From Arthrobacter sp. C2 (GTDB taxonomy: Bacteria > Actinomycetota > Actinomycetes > Actinomycetales > Micrococcaceae), in assembly GCA_024207135.1 (NCBI GenBank), contig CP042428.1:1178001-1242000 (forward strand): a DNA stretch of 64,000 bases, read 5' to 3'. Below are positions 26,152 through 36,002 of the stretch, in pieces (the first letter of the stretch is position 1; each line of letters starts with the position of its first letter). The translations under genes were made by a program, and so were the position numbers. The notes under the pieces are model-generated. The model saw only the letters and a list, made by a program, of their open reading frames with translations, did no database searches and was not told where the DNA came from.

Positions 26152-27612
26152 ATGTACTTCAAGGATTCGTGCCCCCCGTCCCTCGCGCCAGGGCTGGCCC
26201 GCCGCAGCAGGACTGCCGTGGCGGTGGCCGCAGCCGGCTCGATGCTTCTGGTCGGCTGTGCCACCGGCACCCAGCCCAACGTCACGCCGCAGGGTCCGGA
26301 TCCGTTCCCGGCCGGCGCCGAGCTCAGCGGGGTGCTCAACATCATGGGCTACAACGCCGACGCCGACGAAGTCGCCCGCACCCGTGCGGACCTCGCGGGC
26401 AAGGCCATCGCCCCGGCGACCGTCAAGGCCGTGGAGGGCGAGCTGGATGTCCAGCAATTCCTCTCGGCGGTGGCGGCAGGGGATGCCCCGGATTTGATCT
26501 ATGCCAACCGCGACCAGCTGGGCACCTTCGCCGCCCGCAAGGCCATCATGCCGATCGACACCTGCATCACCGGGGAGGCGATCTCCCTCAACGACTTCCG
26601 CAAGCCCGCCCTCGACCAGGTCACCTTCGGCGGACACATCTACGGCATCCCGGAGTTCAACCAGGTCCAGATCGTCATGGCCAACCGCACGCTGTTGGAA
26701 AAAGCGGGACTGGACACCACCGATGTGGACGGATCGGACTGGAGCAAGGTCACCGAGGCCAACAAGAAGCTGGCGCAGCAGAAGGGATCCAAGCCCTCGG
26801 TCATCGGCTTCGACTCGAAGCTGCCCGAGTTCCTGCCGCTGTGGGCCAAGGCCAACGGTGCGGACATGATCTCCGCCGACGGAAAGAAAGCCCAGCTCGA
26901 CGACCCGAAGGTCGTGGCGGCCCTGGAATTCGGCGTCGGCATCTACACCGACCAGGGAGGCTTCGGCTCGGTGAAGGCATTCCGCGATTCGGCCGACTTC
27001 TTCGGCAAGGGCAACCAGTTCGCCACCGGGGTGCTGGGGGCCATGCCCATGGAACAGTGGTACGTCAACATCCTCAACGACGTCTCTGCCCAGGCCCCCA
27101 TGGCCTTTGACACCTTCAAGACCACCTCCGGGCAACCCTTGAGCTTCGGCTCGGGATCCGCCTGGGCGATTCCGGCGGCCGGAAAGAATCCGCAGGCCGC
27201 CTGCCGCTACATCAAGACCATCTCCGAGACCGCCTCGTGGATGGCCGCAGCCGAGGCCCGGGCCACGGCGCGCCAGAAGGAAAAGAAGCCGTTCACCGGC
27301 CTGTTCACCGCCAACCAGAATGCCGATGAACAAATCAAGGCCAAGTACGTCGACTCCTCCACCGCCCTGGAAAGCCCGTGGAAGGAAGCGGTGCAGGCCT
27401 CCTACGAGGCCAACGAAGCGTCGTTCTCATTGCCGGCCAACCCGGCGGACGCCCAGTTCAAGCAGGCCTGGCTGGACGGGGTCAACCGCGTGCTCAACTC
27501 CAAGGCCTCCCCGGCCGAATCCATGGCCACTGCCCAGAAGGAGGCCCAGGCGGCCCTGGACAAGGCGTGGTCAACGCTGGAAAAGGCCGACGCCGACGGC
27601 AGCGCCGGATAG
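26152..27612 (+). CDS. Sugar ABC transporter substrate-binding lipoprotein
   Basis: The product is 486 residues. A basic start and hydrophobic stretch end in the lipobox LLVGC with the lipidated Cys at 36. The body is a family 1 (CUT1) solute-binding protein with VQQFLSAVAAGDAPDLIYANRDQL, YGIPEFNQVQIVMANRTLLEKAG and DFFGKGNQFATGVLGAMPMEQWYV. It binds a carbohydrate outside the membrane and hands it to the two permeases encoded downstream. GAGGAGGAACC precedes the start. The sugar is not predictable. No ATPase gene is present in the operon. Confidence 0.92.
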   Translation: MYFKDSCPPSLAPGLARRSRTAVAVAAAGSMLLVGCATGTQPNVTPQGPDPFPAGAELSGVLNIMGYNADADEVARTRADLAGKAIAPATVKAVEGELDVQQFLSAVAAGDAPDLIYANRDQLGTFAARKAIMPIDTCITGEAISLNDFRKPALDQVTFGGHIYGIPEFNQVQIVMANRTLLEKAGLDTTDVDGSDWSKVTEANKKLAQQKGSKPSVIGFDSKLPEFLPLWAKANGADMISADGKKAQLDDPKVVAALEFGVGIYTDQGGFGSVKAFRDSADFFGKGNQFATGVLGAMPMEQWYVNILNDVSAQAPMAFDTFKTTSGQPLSFGSGSAWAIPAAGKNPQAACRYIKTISETASWMAAAEARATARQKEKKPFTGLFTANQNADEQIKAKYVDSSTALESPWKEAVQASYEANEASFSLPANPADAQFKQAWLDGVNRVLNSKASPAESMATAQKEAQAALDKAWSTLEKADADGSAG

Positions 27613-27623
27613 CGGGGCAGTCG

Positions 27624-28553
27624 GTGGACACCGCAAGAACCTATAGGCTGCGCAAGCGCAACCGGCGCCAGACCCGGAATGCGCTGCTGTTCATCTCCCC
27701 GTGGATCCTCGGCTTCCTGGTCTTCACGCTGTGGCCGATCCTCTACAGCGGGTACCTCTCGCTGACCGACTACGACGTGCTCAACGACCCGAACTTCGTG
27801 GGACTGGAAAACTACCGCCAGCTCGGGGAGGACCCCCGGGTGCTGCTCTCGTTGCGCAACACGATGTTCTATGCGGCATTGTCGGTGCCGCTGCACATCG
27901 GCATCGCGCTGCTGCTGGCCATGCTGCTGATGCGGGCCAGGCGTGCCACCGGCTTCTTTCGCACCGTGTTCTATTTGCCCAACATGACGCCCCCGGTGGC
28001 CGTGGGCATCTTGTTGCTGCTGCTTTTCAACGGGCACAACGGGCTGGTCAATGCGGTGCTGGGCTTCGTCGGTATCCCGGGGCCGGATTGGACCACCGAC
28101 AGCACCTGGATCAAGCCTGGGCTTGTGCTGATGAGCCTGTGGACCCTGGGCGGGTCCACCATCATCCTGCTGGCGGCGTTGAACAACGTGCCCCGGGACC
28201 TCTACGACGCGGCCTTGGTGGACGGTGCCGGTCCGTTGCGCCGCTTCACGTCCGTGACCGTGCCGATGATCTCGGGCACGTTGTTCTTCCTGGTCATTGT
28301 CAACACCATTGCGGCACTGCAGTCTTTCACCGAGGCCTACACCGCGTACTTCGGGGCAGGAAACGGGACCTACAGCAACGATGCCGCTCTGTTCTACGTC
28401 ATCTACCTCTTCCGGCAGGCGTTCGAATACCTGAACATGGGCTTCGCCTCGGCCATGGCTTGGCTGCTCTTCGCCATCATCATGGTCATCACCGCGATCC
28501 AGTACGTCGTGGGACGCAAGCTGGTTTTCTACGAAGGAGAAGACGGTGGCTAG
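27624..28553 (+). CDS. Sugar ABC transporter permease, MalF-type
   Basis: The product is 309 residues with about six membrane helices starting ALLFISPWILGFLVFTLWPILYSGYLSLTDYDVL. The EAA loop reads NNVPRDLYDAALVDGAGPLRRFTSVTVPMI, which docks the ATPase. The start is GTG 27624, 12 bp after the binding-protein stop. Overlaps the next permease by 8 bp. Confidence 0.9.
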   Translation: MDTARTYRLRKRNRRQTRNALLFISPWILGFLVFTLWPILYSGYLSLTDYDVLNDPNFVGLENYRQLGEDPRVLLSLRNTMFYAALSVPLHIGIALLLAMLLMRARRATGFFRTVFYLPNMTPPVAVGILLLLLFNGHNGLVNAVLGFVGIPGPDWTTDSTWIKPGLVLMSLWTLGGSTIILLAALNNVPRDLYDAALVDGAGPLRRFTSVTVPMISGTLFFLVIVNTIAALQSFTEAYTAYFGAGNGTYSNDAALFYVIYLFRQAFEYLNMGFASAMAWLLFAIIMVITAIQYVVGRKLVFYEGEDGG

Positions 28554-29466
28554 CACCCCGATCCTGAAGCCAGTCCCTGCCGTCGAGCCGGACCCCGGGC
28601 CGGTTCCCGTCCCGGAGTTGAGCAGGACGCGGCCCAAGAGACGCTCGCCGCTCAAACTCCTGCTGTGGCTTGCGCTCCTGGCGGCCACGGCGGTATTCGT
28701 CTACCCGCTGGTCTGGCTTGTTTCGGCATCGTTCAAGCCGCAGTCCGAGGTCTTCGACAACCGGCTGTTCCCGCAAACCCCCACCTTGGCAAACTATGTG
28801 GAAATCTGGAACGCGGCGCCGTTGGCGCTGTGGATGGGCAACACCGTGCTGGTCACCGTGCTGGCGGCCGTGGCGGTGACGCTGAGCAGCTCCATGGTGG
28901 CTTGGGGTTTTGCCTACTACCGCTTCCGCGGCCGCAATGCGCTGTTCTTCCTGGTGCTGGCCACGATGATGTTGCCCGGGGCCGTCACGTTGATCCCCAC
29001 GTTCCTGATCTGGAACGCGTTGGGGCAGGTAGGCACGCTCACCCCGCTGTGGGCCGGGAACTTGTTCGGCTCGGCCTTCTACATCTTCCTGCTGCGCCAG
29101 TTCTTCCTCGGGGTGCCCCGACAGATCTTCGAGGCGGCCCGCACCGACGGCGCCAACGACTGGCAGCTCTTCCGCCATTTTGCCCTGCCGCTGTGCAAGC
29201 CGGCCCTGATCGTCACCCTGCTCTTTGAGGCCCAGGCGGCGTGGACGGACCTGATGCGTCCGCTGATCTACCTGCGGGATTCGAGCACGTTCACGGTCCC
29301 CCGCGGGCTCAAGGCCATGGTGGACCAGTTCGGCTTCGCCGGCAACTGGCACTGGGAATTGATTGTCACGGCCAGCGTGATCACCACGTTGCCGATGATC
29401 GTGATGTTCTTCATCGGCCAGCGGCACTTCATAGAGGGTGTAGCCACCACCGGCCTCAAGGGCTGA
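28546..29466 (+). CDS. Sugar ABC transporter permease, MalG-type
   Basis: The product is 306 residues with six membrane helices and the family start ATAVFVYPLVWLVSASFKPQSEVF. The EAA loop is VPRQIFEAARTDGANDWQLFRHFALPLCKPAL. It starts with GTG inside the end of the preceding gene. With the MalF-type gene and binding protein it forms a CUT1 importer; actinobacteria commonly use a shared MsiK-type ATPase encoded elsewhere. Confidence 0.92.
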   Translation: MASTPILKPVPAVEPDPGPVPVPELSRTRPKRRSPLKLLLWLALLAATAVFVYPLVWLVSASFKPQSEVFDNRLFPQTPTLANYVEIWNAAPLALWMGNTVLVTVLAAVAVTLSSSMVAWGFAYYRFRGRNALFFLVLATMMLPGAVTLIPTFLIWNALGQVGTLTPLWAGNLFGSAFYIFLLRQFFLGVPRQIFEAARTDGANDWQLFRHFALPLCKPALIVTLLFEAQAAWTDLMRPLIYLRDSSTFTVPRGLKAMVDQFGFAGNWHWELIVTASVITTLPMIVMFFIGQRHFIEGVATTGLKG

Positions 29467-29628
29467 ACGGGGTTTCCAGCGGCAACGCGATCCACACGGC
29501 TGCCGATACCTGGTCGAAGAGGCACCGAAAATGCATCAACACCAGCTTCCGCTACGGACGGGTGCCGCCCCGACCGGACAGCACCCTCGACTGACATCTG
29601 GCACCTTCACGGTGGTGTGGCTGCGGAT

Positions 29629-29661
29629 GCATGGCGGCGGTCCGAGGTGCCGCCGCCATGC
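29629..29661. terminator. Bidirectional terminator between the ABC operon and carbonic anhydrase
   Basis: A 12-bp perfect stem (GCATGGCGGCGG / CCGCCGCCATGC) lies in the convergent spacer. Confidence 0.7.
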
Positions 29662-29681
29662 CGGCTGGCGCTGCGGCCGGC

Positions 29682-30326
29682 TCAGGCAGCGATGGGGCCG
29701 CTGTCGTATACGAGTTCCGCGCGGCCGTCGTTGAGGTGGTACGTCAGCCCCACGACAGCCGTTTTTCCGCTGGACACGCCGGCGGCGATGATCGGGGATT
29801 CTTCCAGCAGGCGGGCGGCTGTCTGCTTCACGTGCTCGGTCACCATGGAATCGATGTCACTGGCGCTGTCCTCCCGCAAGGCCGCGAGCACGGACGGGGT
29901 GATGAGTTCAACGATGCCCCGGACATGCCCGGCCGGCATGCTGCCCGTCTCCACGGCCGCCTGGGTGGCGGTGACGGCACCGCAGCTGTCATGGCCCAAC
30001 ACCACAATGAGCGGCACCTTCAGGTACTCCTCACCGAACTCGATCGATCCCAAGGCCGTGTTGTCAATGACGTGGCCAGCGGTGCGGACCACAAAGGCGT
30101 CGCCCAGACCCATGTCAAAGATGATCTCCGCGGCCAGACGGGAATCTGAGCAACCAAAGATCGTCACGAACGGATGCTGCCCGCTCGTCAGGGAAGTACG
30201 ACGGACCGCATCTTGGTTGGGATGGGAAGCGATGTTCTCAACAAACCGCTTGTTTCCCTCCATCAGGGTGGTCCATGCCAAGGCCGGGGTGTTCGGATGG
30301 GACGTGTCGTTTTCTTTGTCTGCCAT
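29682..30326 (-). CDS. Beta-class carbonic anhydrase
   Basis: The product is 214 residues and hydrates CO2 to bicarbonate. Zinc ligands and catalytic pair are visible: FGCSDSRLAAE gives Cys59, Asp61 and Arg63, and VLGHDSCGAV gives His112 and Cys115. The start is ATG 30326 (MADKENDTSH) with AAAGGAA upstream; the frame continues upstream without similarity. It would supply bicarbonate to carboxylases. The gene is alone. Confidence 0.94.
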   Translation of the reverse strand: MADKENDTSHPNTPALAWTTLMEGNKRFVENIASHPNQDAVRRTSLTSGQHPFVTIFGCSDSRLAAEIIFDMGLGDAFVVRTAGHVIDNTALGSIEFGEEYLKVPLIVVLGHDSCGAVTATQAAVETGSMPAGHVRGIVELITPSVLAALREDSASDIDSMVTEHVKQTAARLLEESPIIAAGVSSGKTAVVGLTYHLNDGRAELVYDSGPIAA

Positions 30327-30867
30327 AGGGTGTTCCTTTCGTAGCAAGTTGGCGGCGTGACCAGTAGTCATGAGCACCACGCCGGCGCCACCGGGGGTGC
30401 CCCGCATGTCCCGGCAGATGGCCGCTGGGCCGACGCCGAAACCCGTCGATGTTAAGTGACTCCTCAATCAGGTTTATCACGCCATGCACCACCCTGGACT
30501 GTTCCCCGAACGCTGGACGCGCAATTTACCTTGCCTGTGTTGGACCATCATGTTCCGGTGCTTGGCGCCAACCGCCGTGCGGGTAGTCTCCAAGGCGGTG
30601 GACCAGGCCGGACGCAGTTGGAGGTCGCTCCCCGGCAACCGTCCACACGGAAGGGGCATCTAGTCGGTGGTTTCGCCTGGTGTCATCCGACGACCGTTAC
30701 GGGACCTGTCGGCATCGTTGGGCACACTCCCAAGTCCCGTGTTCGTCTTTCCTGGTCTCGGTCCGTCCATCTCGAGATGGTGAGACGCCGAGACCAATTC
30801 ACCGATTCATCCCTCCACCCTATGCGAAACTGTTTTCATCGCGGCCGCGTTCGGGAAAACTAGGGCC
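30327..30867. other. Divergent intergenic region, 541 bp
   Basis: It lies between carbonic anhydrase and the YbdK-type ligase. Frames on both strands lack recognisable similarity. The middle portion is A+T-richer than average and probably holds promoters. Confidence 0.4.
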
Positions 30868-31992
30868 ATGCGCAACTTCGGGGTCGAGGAAGAGCTGCTG
30901 CTCATCGATGCCGCCACCGGGATGCTTGCCCCGACGGCGGCAGACGTGCTGCGTTCCTCCGGCACCTCCACCCATTTCGGGGGCCATGACGCCCAAGACG
31001 TCGATGCCGCCTCGCTGGCCCACGAACTGAAGCAGGAACAGGTTGAATTGGTCTCCGCTCCCTTCGGCGATCTGTCGGCATTGTTGGCAGCCATGGTGAA
31101 GGGACGGCAGGAAGCCGACCGTTTGGCGGGCTTGTCCGGGTGCCGTGCCGTGGCGCTGGGAACATACCCGATGCGGGCAGCCTCCAGCCTGGTGCCGTTG
31201 CCCCGTTATCTCGCCATGGAAGGAAAGTTCGGCATCACCCTCAAGGAGCAACTCACCTGCGGGTTCCATGTCCACGTCTCGGTGATGTCGGACGAGGAAT
31301 CCGTGGCGGTGCTTGACCGGATCCGCGTGTGGCTTCCCCTGCTCTTGGCGTTGAGCAGCAACTCGCCTTATTGGCAGGGGGCGGACAGCGGATATGCAAG
31401 CTTCAGGTACCAGGCCTGGCGGCGCTGGCCGACGGCCGGCCCCACGGACATTTTTGGTTCGGCGGATGCATATCGGCACATCGTTGGAATCCTCCTCCAA
31501 TGCGACGTGATGCTCGACGAGGGCATGGTGTACTTCGATGCCCGGCTCTCTTCCCGGCACCCGACCGTTGAAGTCCGCATCGCGGATGTCTGCCTCGAGG
31601 CCGGCGACGGGGCTGCCATCGCCGCCCTGGTCCGGGCCTTGGTGGAAAGCGCCAGCAGGGAATGGCAGAGCGGCAAACCTCCGCTGCCCTGCCCCACCGA
31701 GGTGCTGCGGCTGGCCTCCTGGAGGGCGAGCCGCCTCGGTCTGCAGGGATCGCTGCTCCACCCGCTCGAAAATCGCCTCTGCCCCGTGGATGCAGCCCTT
31801 GCGGCCTTGTTGAGCCACACACGCCCGGTCCTGGAGGAATATGGCGACCTCCGCTACGTCCTGGAAGCGATCCAGAGGATCAAGCGCACCGGAACGGGTG
31901 CCGATCGCCAACGAAGGGCCTTCCAAGCCAATGAAAACCTTCGGGACACCGTCTTCGATGCCGCCGAACGGACACAGACACTCATTTCCTGA
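30868..31992 (+). CDS. Carboxylate-amine ligase, YbdK/GCS2 family, copy 1
   Basis: The product is 374 residues. NFGVEEELLLIDAATGML at the start and TCGFHVHVSV (near 130) are GCS2-family ATP/metal-site motifs; SSNSPYWQGADSGYASFRYQAWRRWP and HPTVEVRIADVCLEAGD follow. Members ligate an amino acid to another carboxylate; E. coli YbdK makes gamma-glutamylcysteine weakly. The substrate here is not known. A second, related gene lies at 58668. It is not obviously in an operon. Confidence 0.9.
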   Translation: MRNFGVEEELLLIDAATGMLAPTAADVLRSSGTSTHFGGHDAQDVDAASLAHELKQEQVELVSAPFGDLSALLAAMVKGRQEADRLAGLSGCRAVALGTYPMRAASSLVPLPRYLAMEGKFGITLKEQLTCGFHVHVSVMSDEESVAVLDRIRVWLPLLLALSSNSPYWQGADSGYASFRYQAWRRWPTAGPTDIFGSADAYRHIVGILLQCDVMLDEGMVYFDARLSSRHPTVEVRIADVCLEAGDGAAIAALVRALVESASREWQSGKPPLPCPTEVLRLASWRASRLGLQGSLLHPLENRLCPVDAALAALLSHTRPVLEEYGDLRYVLEAIQRIKRTGTGADRQRRAFQANENLRDTVFDAAERTQTLIS

Positions 31993-32196
31993 GGTCCGGC
32001 AAGACATGCCGTGCTCCGTCGGCAAGGGGATCCCCGTGCACAACGTCATGCCTGCCGCAGTTGAGCGGACAATCATTGCCGCAGAAGCCGTTTCAGGACG
32101 GCGCGATGCAGTGGCCTGGTCCGGTACCCGTGCTTGTTCCACCGTCCGGCGGCGTCTGGCATTTCGGCCAACCCGGAAAAGCGAAGAGGATCGATC

Positions 32197-32499
32197 ATGA
32201 GCCAGGACTACGACGAAAGCCGCCCCGATGTGGCCGAGGCGTCCGAGCGCACCTTGAAAGCCGTCAGGCAAATGGATGCGCCCGATGCCAAGAGGGTCCA
32301 GGCCGAGTTGGAGGAAGCGGACCTTTCCGAAGGAACTGAGCCCCCGGGCGCAATCGTGCTCGACGAGCTCGTGGTGGAGGTCGTTCCCCAGGCCTCGGAT
32401 GAGTTCGTGTGCGGGGAATGTTTTGCCGTTCGACACCGAAGCCAGGTTGCCAAGGTCGTGGACGGCGTGATGATCTGCCGGGATTGTGCGGAGCTCTAG
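32197..32499 (+). CDS. DUF4193-type zinc-ribbon-like protein
   Basis: The product is 100 residues. The N-terminal half is acidic (EELEEADLSEGTEP-like composition) and the C-terminal end has CGECFAVRHRSQ followed by CRDCAEL, two CxxC pairs that would bind zinc. This architecture occurs across actinobacteria as DUF4193 and has no known function. GAAGAGGA precedes the start. Confidence 0.82.
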   Translation: MSQDYDESRPDVAEASERTLKAVRQMDAPDAKRVQAELEEADLSEGTEPPGAIVLDELVVEVVPQASDEFVCGECFAVRHRSQVAKVVDGVMICRDCAEL

Positions 32500-32616
32500 G
32501 AACCCCTGGTTCGCAGCGACGAACCGACCAGCGCCGCCGGGCTGCTGCGGCACCACGGATTCTTCGTGCCCATCCAAGCCCGGGCGAACACGCATGGGTT
32601 CCGCGCGGGAGGCCGC

Positions 32617-32745
32617 ATGACGGACGCGAACCCCAAGAACCTGCAGGGTTCCTCCGGCCCGACGCCCGGGCTCGACGACGTGACCGAACCGGAAGGAGCC
32701 GCGTCGCCCGAAAACAGTTCTAGGCCACACCCATCGCACCGCTGA
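32617..32745 (+). CDS. Small hypothetical frame, 42 residues
   Basis: The frame has a good GGGAGG ribosome site 5 nt before its ATG and encodes MTDANPKNLQGSSGPTPGLD with an acidic, Ser/Pro-rich end. No homolog is recognised. It could be a real disordered peptide or a chance frame. Confidence 0.3.
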   Translation: MTDANPKNLQGSSGPTPGLDDVTEPEGAASPENSSRPHPSHR

Positions 32746-33084
32746 GTCTGCCGTGTCCCGGGCCAACTCGGGACGGACGAACACACGTCGGAGCCAATCG
32801 CCGTTGTTTGCAGGAGCGATGAGTCTTCAGCGCGCCCGTGGCGGCCGTCGCCGCGACGCTGGTCGGTTCACCGGTTGGTTGCGGCTCAGTACCTCCATCG
32901 TTCCTGGCGGGTTCAAGGCCATGGTCAAACCAATACGGCTCTGCGGGAAACCCGCACCGGGACCTCGTCGTCGCGGCCAGTACGCCCGCCGTCCTGCCCG
33001 AGGCCACGAAAGTTCTTCCTGGGCCAGTCCTACTTCATCGAGGACACTGCCGCAACCAATTTCAAGGGCTCCGCAGCCACCGGT
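32746..33084. other. Convergent intergenic region, 339 bp
   Basis: It lies before the 3' end of ligD on the opposite strand. No hairpin of note and no recognised coding sequence. Confidence 0.35.
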
Positions 33085-35598
33085 TCAAGCTTCCCATCGC
33101 ACCGCTGCTGGTTCCTTGTCCATGCGCCACCCGCGCCACACCGGGTGGCGCAACCTCTTGTCCCGGGTGCGTTCGGTGTACCGGACCTCGCCGACCAACT
33201 TGGGTGAGACCCAGATGGCATCGGCGCGGTCGATGCCGGGCACATCCTTGGCAGCAGGGGTGTTGCGCCGGTGTGGCTCGAGTTCACTACGGATTCGACG
33301 CAGTTCGTCGGCGGAAAACCCGGTTCCCACTCGCCCGGCATAGTGCAACGCACCATCTTCATTCACCGCCAGCAGCAACGAGCCAAGGGTGTCGCTGCGT
33401 GCGCCGTTGCCCTGCCGCCAGCCAATGACCACCACCTCCTGGTGCAGTTCGTTCTTGAACTTGACCCAGCTTTTGCTGCGCTTGCCCGGGCGGTAGGTCG
33501 AGGACGCTTGCTTGGCCACCACGCCTTCCAGGCCCAACTCGGCACTGGATTCCATTGCCTCTTCCAACGTTCCATCGTGGACAGGGGGTACATGGATGTG
33601 TTTGCCTTCGGCGACCTGTTCGGCCAGCCGTCGCCGCCGCTCGACGTAGGGCTGGGACATCAAATCCTCCACCGTGCCTGGGCGGTCCCCGGCCTTGCCC
33701 CGCTTCCCATCCATGGCCGGCAGCCGAAGCGCGTCGAACAGCATCAGGTGCACCTCGGCCATGGGTGCCTTGGCACCTCCACCGTTCTTCTTTCCGGCTT
33801 CGCTCCTGGTCTGCAGCAGGCCGAAATCCGGTCGGCCGTTGCTGTCCAATGCCACGATCTCCCCGTCCAGGACCGCACCCTCCGGAGCCCGGTCGGCAAG
33901 CTCCTGCAGCTCCGGGTACTGGGCGGTCAGATCGTTGCCGTTTCGGCTGTGCAAAGTGACCTGCCGGTCCGCGACGCCGGCCACGGTCCGGTACCCGTCC
34001 CACTTCATTTCGTAGGCCCAGGCCTCGTCTTCATCGAGCTCACCGGGTTTTCCGGCGGTGGCCAACATGGCGCGCGGCAGGTCCTGTTTCGCGCGCTCCG
34101 GGGACTGCGAGGAAGATTTGGCTGCGCTGGGCGATTTCTCGGCGTGCCTGGTCGTTCCACGGCCTGCATCTGCGTCGTGGCCGGTGCCGTTCTCGCGGGG
34201 TTGCTCCTTCATGAGTTGCAGCAGCCAGTTCTTCTCGTTGCCCATGCGCGGGGCATGGATCAGCGCATAGCGTCGGGCCACTCCGCCGAGCCCTCCGTCC
34301 GGTCTCCCCCGCAGCTCGGCGATGACCTCTGCGCCCTCGTTCCACTTCTCGATCCGGCAGGAACCGCTGTCCCAGATCTCCACGGTCCCGGCACCGTATT
34401 GGCCAGCGGGGATCGTCCCCTCGAATTCTCCGTAGTCCAGCGGGTGGTCTTCGGTCATCACCGCCAGGCGGCTGACACCGCTCTGAAGGGGCGGGCCCTT
34501 GGGTACCGCCCAGGAAACCAGGACGCCGTCGTGCTCCAGCCGGAAGTCCCAGTGCAGGGCCCGGGCGTGGTGTTCCTGGATCACAAAGCCCACCTCGCCC
34601 CCGGAAGCACGCGCCGATGCGGCCGGTTCGGGAATTGGTTCCGGAGTGGATGCCGCGTCCCGCTTGGACCGGTAGGTCTCCAGCCGATCGGATGTCGGGG
34701 GCACCGCCCGGCCCAGCGTCGAAATCGGATCGAGTCCCGCTTCCACGCGTTCGAGCACCTCGTGGAAGTCGAGTTGGCGAAGGCCCGGCTCCCCGATCTC
34801 CGCCCAGGTGCGTGGTGCGGCAACCATTGGCCGCGTTCGTCCGCGCAGCGAATACGGGCAGATGGTGGTCTTGGCCGCGTTGTTTTGGCTCCAGTCAATG
34901 AACACCTTGCCCTCGCGCAAGGACTTCTTCATCTCCGCCACGACCAGTTCCGGATGATCCTGCTGGAGGTGTCGAGCCAGCTCGCGGGCAACCTGTGAGA
35001 TCTGGTCCGAGGTATGGGTTCCATCGAGGCCGGCATACAGGTGGATCCCCTTGGAGCCGGACGTCACGGCATAGGCCTCAAGTCCCATGCCGGAGAGCAC
35101 CTCGCGGCACAGCAACGCAACAACGGCGCATTGGGCCAGATCGACGCCCGGACCCGGGTCCAGGTCCAGCACCATGCGGTCGGGATTCGCCGGGGCCATC
35201 TCCCTGTCGAAACGCCACTGGGGCACATGGATCTCCAGTGCCGCCAGCTGTCCCAGCCACGTGAGCACCGCCGCATCGTCCACCAGCGGATAGATGTTCT
35301 CGTGGTCCTTGTGCTTGATGGTTCCCCGCGGGATCCAGTCCGGGGCCGAGTCCTCAAGATCCTTGCGGAAAAACACCTTGCCCGGCTTTTCCTGGGTTCC
35401 GACCCCGTTGACCCAGCGTTTGCGGGTCGCCGGCCGCCGGGCCGCCAGGGGAACGAGCGCCGGCGCAACTCGGGCGTAGTAGTCCAGCACCTCACCCTTG
35501 GTGGTCCCCGTCTCCGGGTATAGAACCTTGCTGAGATTGCTGACCCGCAGCACCCGTCCTGCAATCGATACCGTTTCCTCGGAATTCCTCGGTGCCAT
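33085..35598 (-). CDS. ligD: ATP-dependent DNA ligase D (polymerase, phosphoesterase, ligase)
   Basis: The product is 837 residues in the order POL-PE-LIG. POL (1-300): MVLDLDPGPGVD near 142-153 holds the catalytic Asp pair, and SGSKGIHLY follows. PE (~335-480): EHHARALHWDFRLEHDG carries the 3'-phosphoesterase His/Asp residues. LIG (~505-837): YEMKWDGYR with the adenylated Lys532, then VLDGEIVALD, EGVVAKQASSTYRPGKRSKSWVKFKN and VVVIGW. It repairs double-strand breaks by non-homologous end joining with Ku, which is not in this window. Start at ATG 35598 with GGGAGG; the frame runs 82 codons further upstream without similarity. Confidence 0.95.
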   Translation of the reverse strand: MAPRNSEETVSIAGRVLRVSNLSKVLYPETGTTKGEVLDYYARVAPALVPLAARRPATRKRWVNGVGTQEKPGKVFFRKDLEDSAPDWIPRGTIKHKDHENIYPLVDDAAVLTWLGQLAALEIHVPQWRFDREMAPANPDRMVLDLDPGPGVDLAQCAVVALLCREVLSGMGLEAYAVTSGSKGIHLYAGLDGTHTSDQISQVARELARHLQQDHPELVVAEMKKSLREGKVFIDWSQNNAAKTTICPYSLRGRTRPMVAAPRTWAEIGEPGLRQLDFHEVLERVEAGLDPISTLGRAVPPTSDRLETYRSKRDAASTPEPIPEPAASARASGGEVGFVIQEHHARALHWDFRLEHDGVLVSWAVPKGPPLQSGVSRLAVMTEDHPLDYGEFEGTIPAGQYGAGTVEIWDSGSCRIEKWNEGAEVIAELRGRPDGGLGGVARRYALIHAPRMGNEKNWLLQLMKEQPRENGTGHDADAGRGTTRHAEKSPSAAKSSSQSPERAKQDLPRAMLATAGKPGELDEDEAWAYEMKWDGYRTVAGVADRQVTLHSRNGNDLTAQYPELQELADRAPEGAVLDGEIVALDSNGRPDFGLLQTRSEAGKKNGGGAKAPMAEVHLMLFDALRLPAMDGKRGKAGDRPGTVEDLMSQPYVERRRRLAEQVAEGKHIHVPPVHDGTLEEAMESSAELGLEGVVAKQASSTYRPGKRSKSWVKFKNELHQEVVVIGWRQGNGARSDTLGSLLLAVNEDGALHYAGRVGTGFSADELRRIRSELEPHRRNTPAAKDVPGIDRADAIWVSPKLVGEVRYTERTRDKRLRHPVWRGWRMDKEPAAVRWEA

Positions 35599-36002
35599 GG
35601 GTGCCTCCCTTCGGTTCTCTACCACTGTGCCGCGGCCCGGGGCCGAAGACCAGTGTTTGTCATCCCGGCACCTCATCGTTGGTGGCTCTGCCGCCCGGTT
35701 TGGCACCGGGGGTTCCCGGCCGTAGGCGCATCGCCAGCCTGTTCTCGCCGTGGCGTGCAAATCACTGGACAGCGCTGTGGCCCGTCCGTAGCGTGGGAAA
35801 CGCCGGAGGTTTCCGACCGGACCCGGTCCCCGCAGGAGGAGCAAACCATCCCTCCGGGGCCGGTCCGGGATTCATGCGCTGCATCCGCCCACCGGGCAGG
35901 GGGAAGGAAACCCGGCCCGCCCTGCCGGCCGGACCCCCGAAGGCCTGGGGCGAATGCGGACCCGAGGCAGGCAAATCCAATCCAAGCCACGCAGGAGGAA
36001 CC
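35599..36002. other. Divergent intergenic region, 404 bp
   Basis: It separates ligD from the CBS-domain gene. It should hold both promoters; no coding sequence is recognised. Confidence 0.35.

Noticed and set aside
33085-35598. A Ku partner near ligD
   Set aside because: No Ku-like frame (Ku family core domain) is present on either side within the window.
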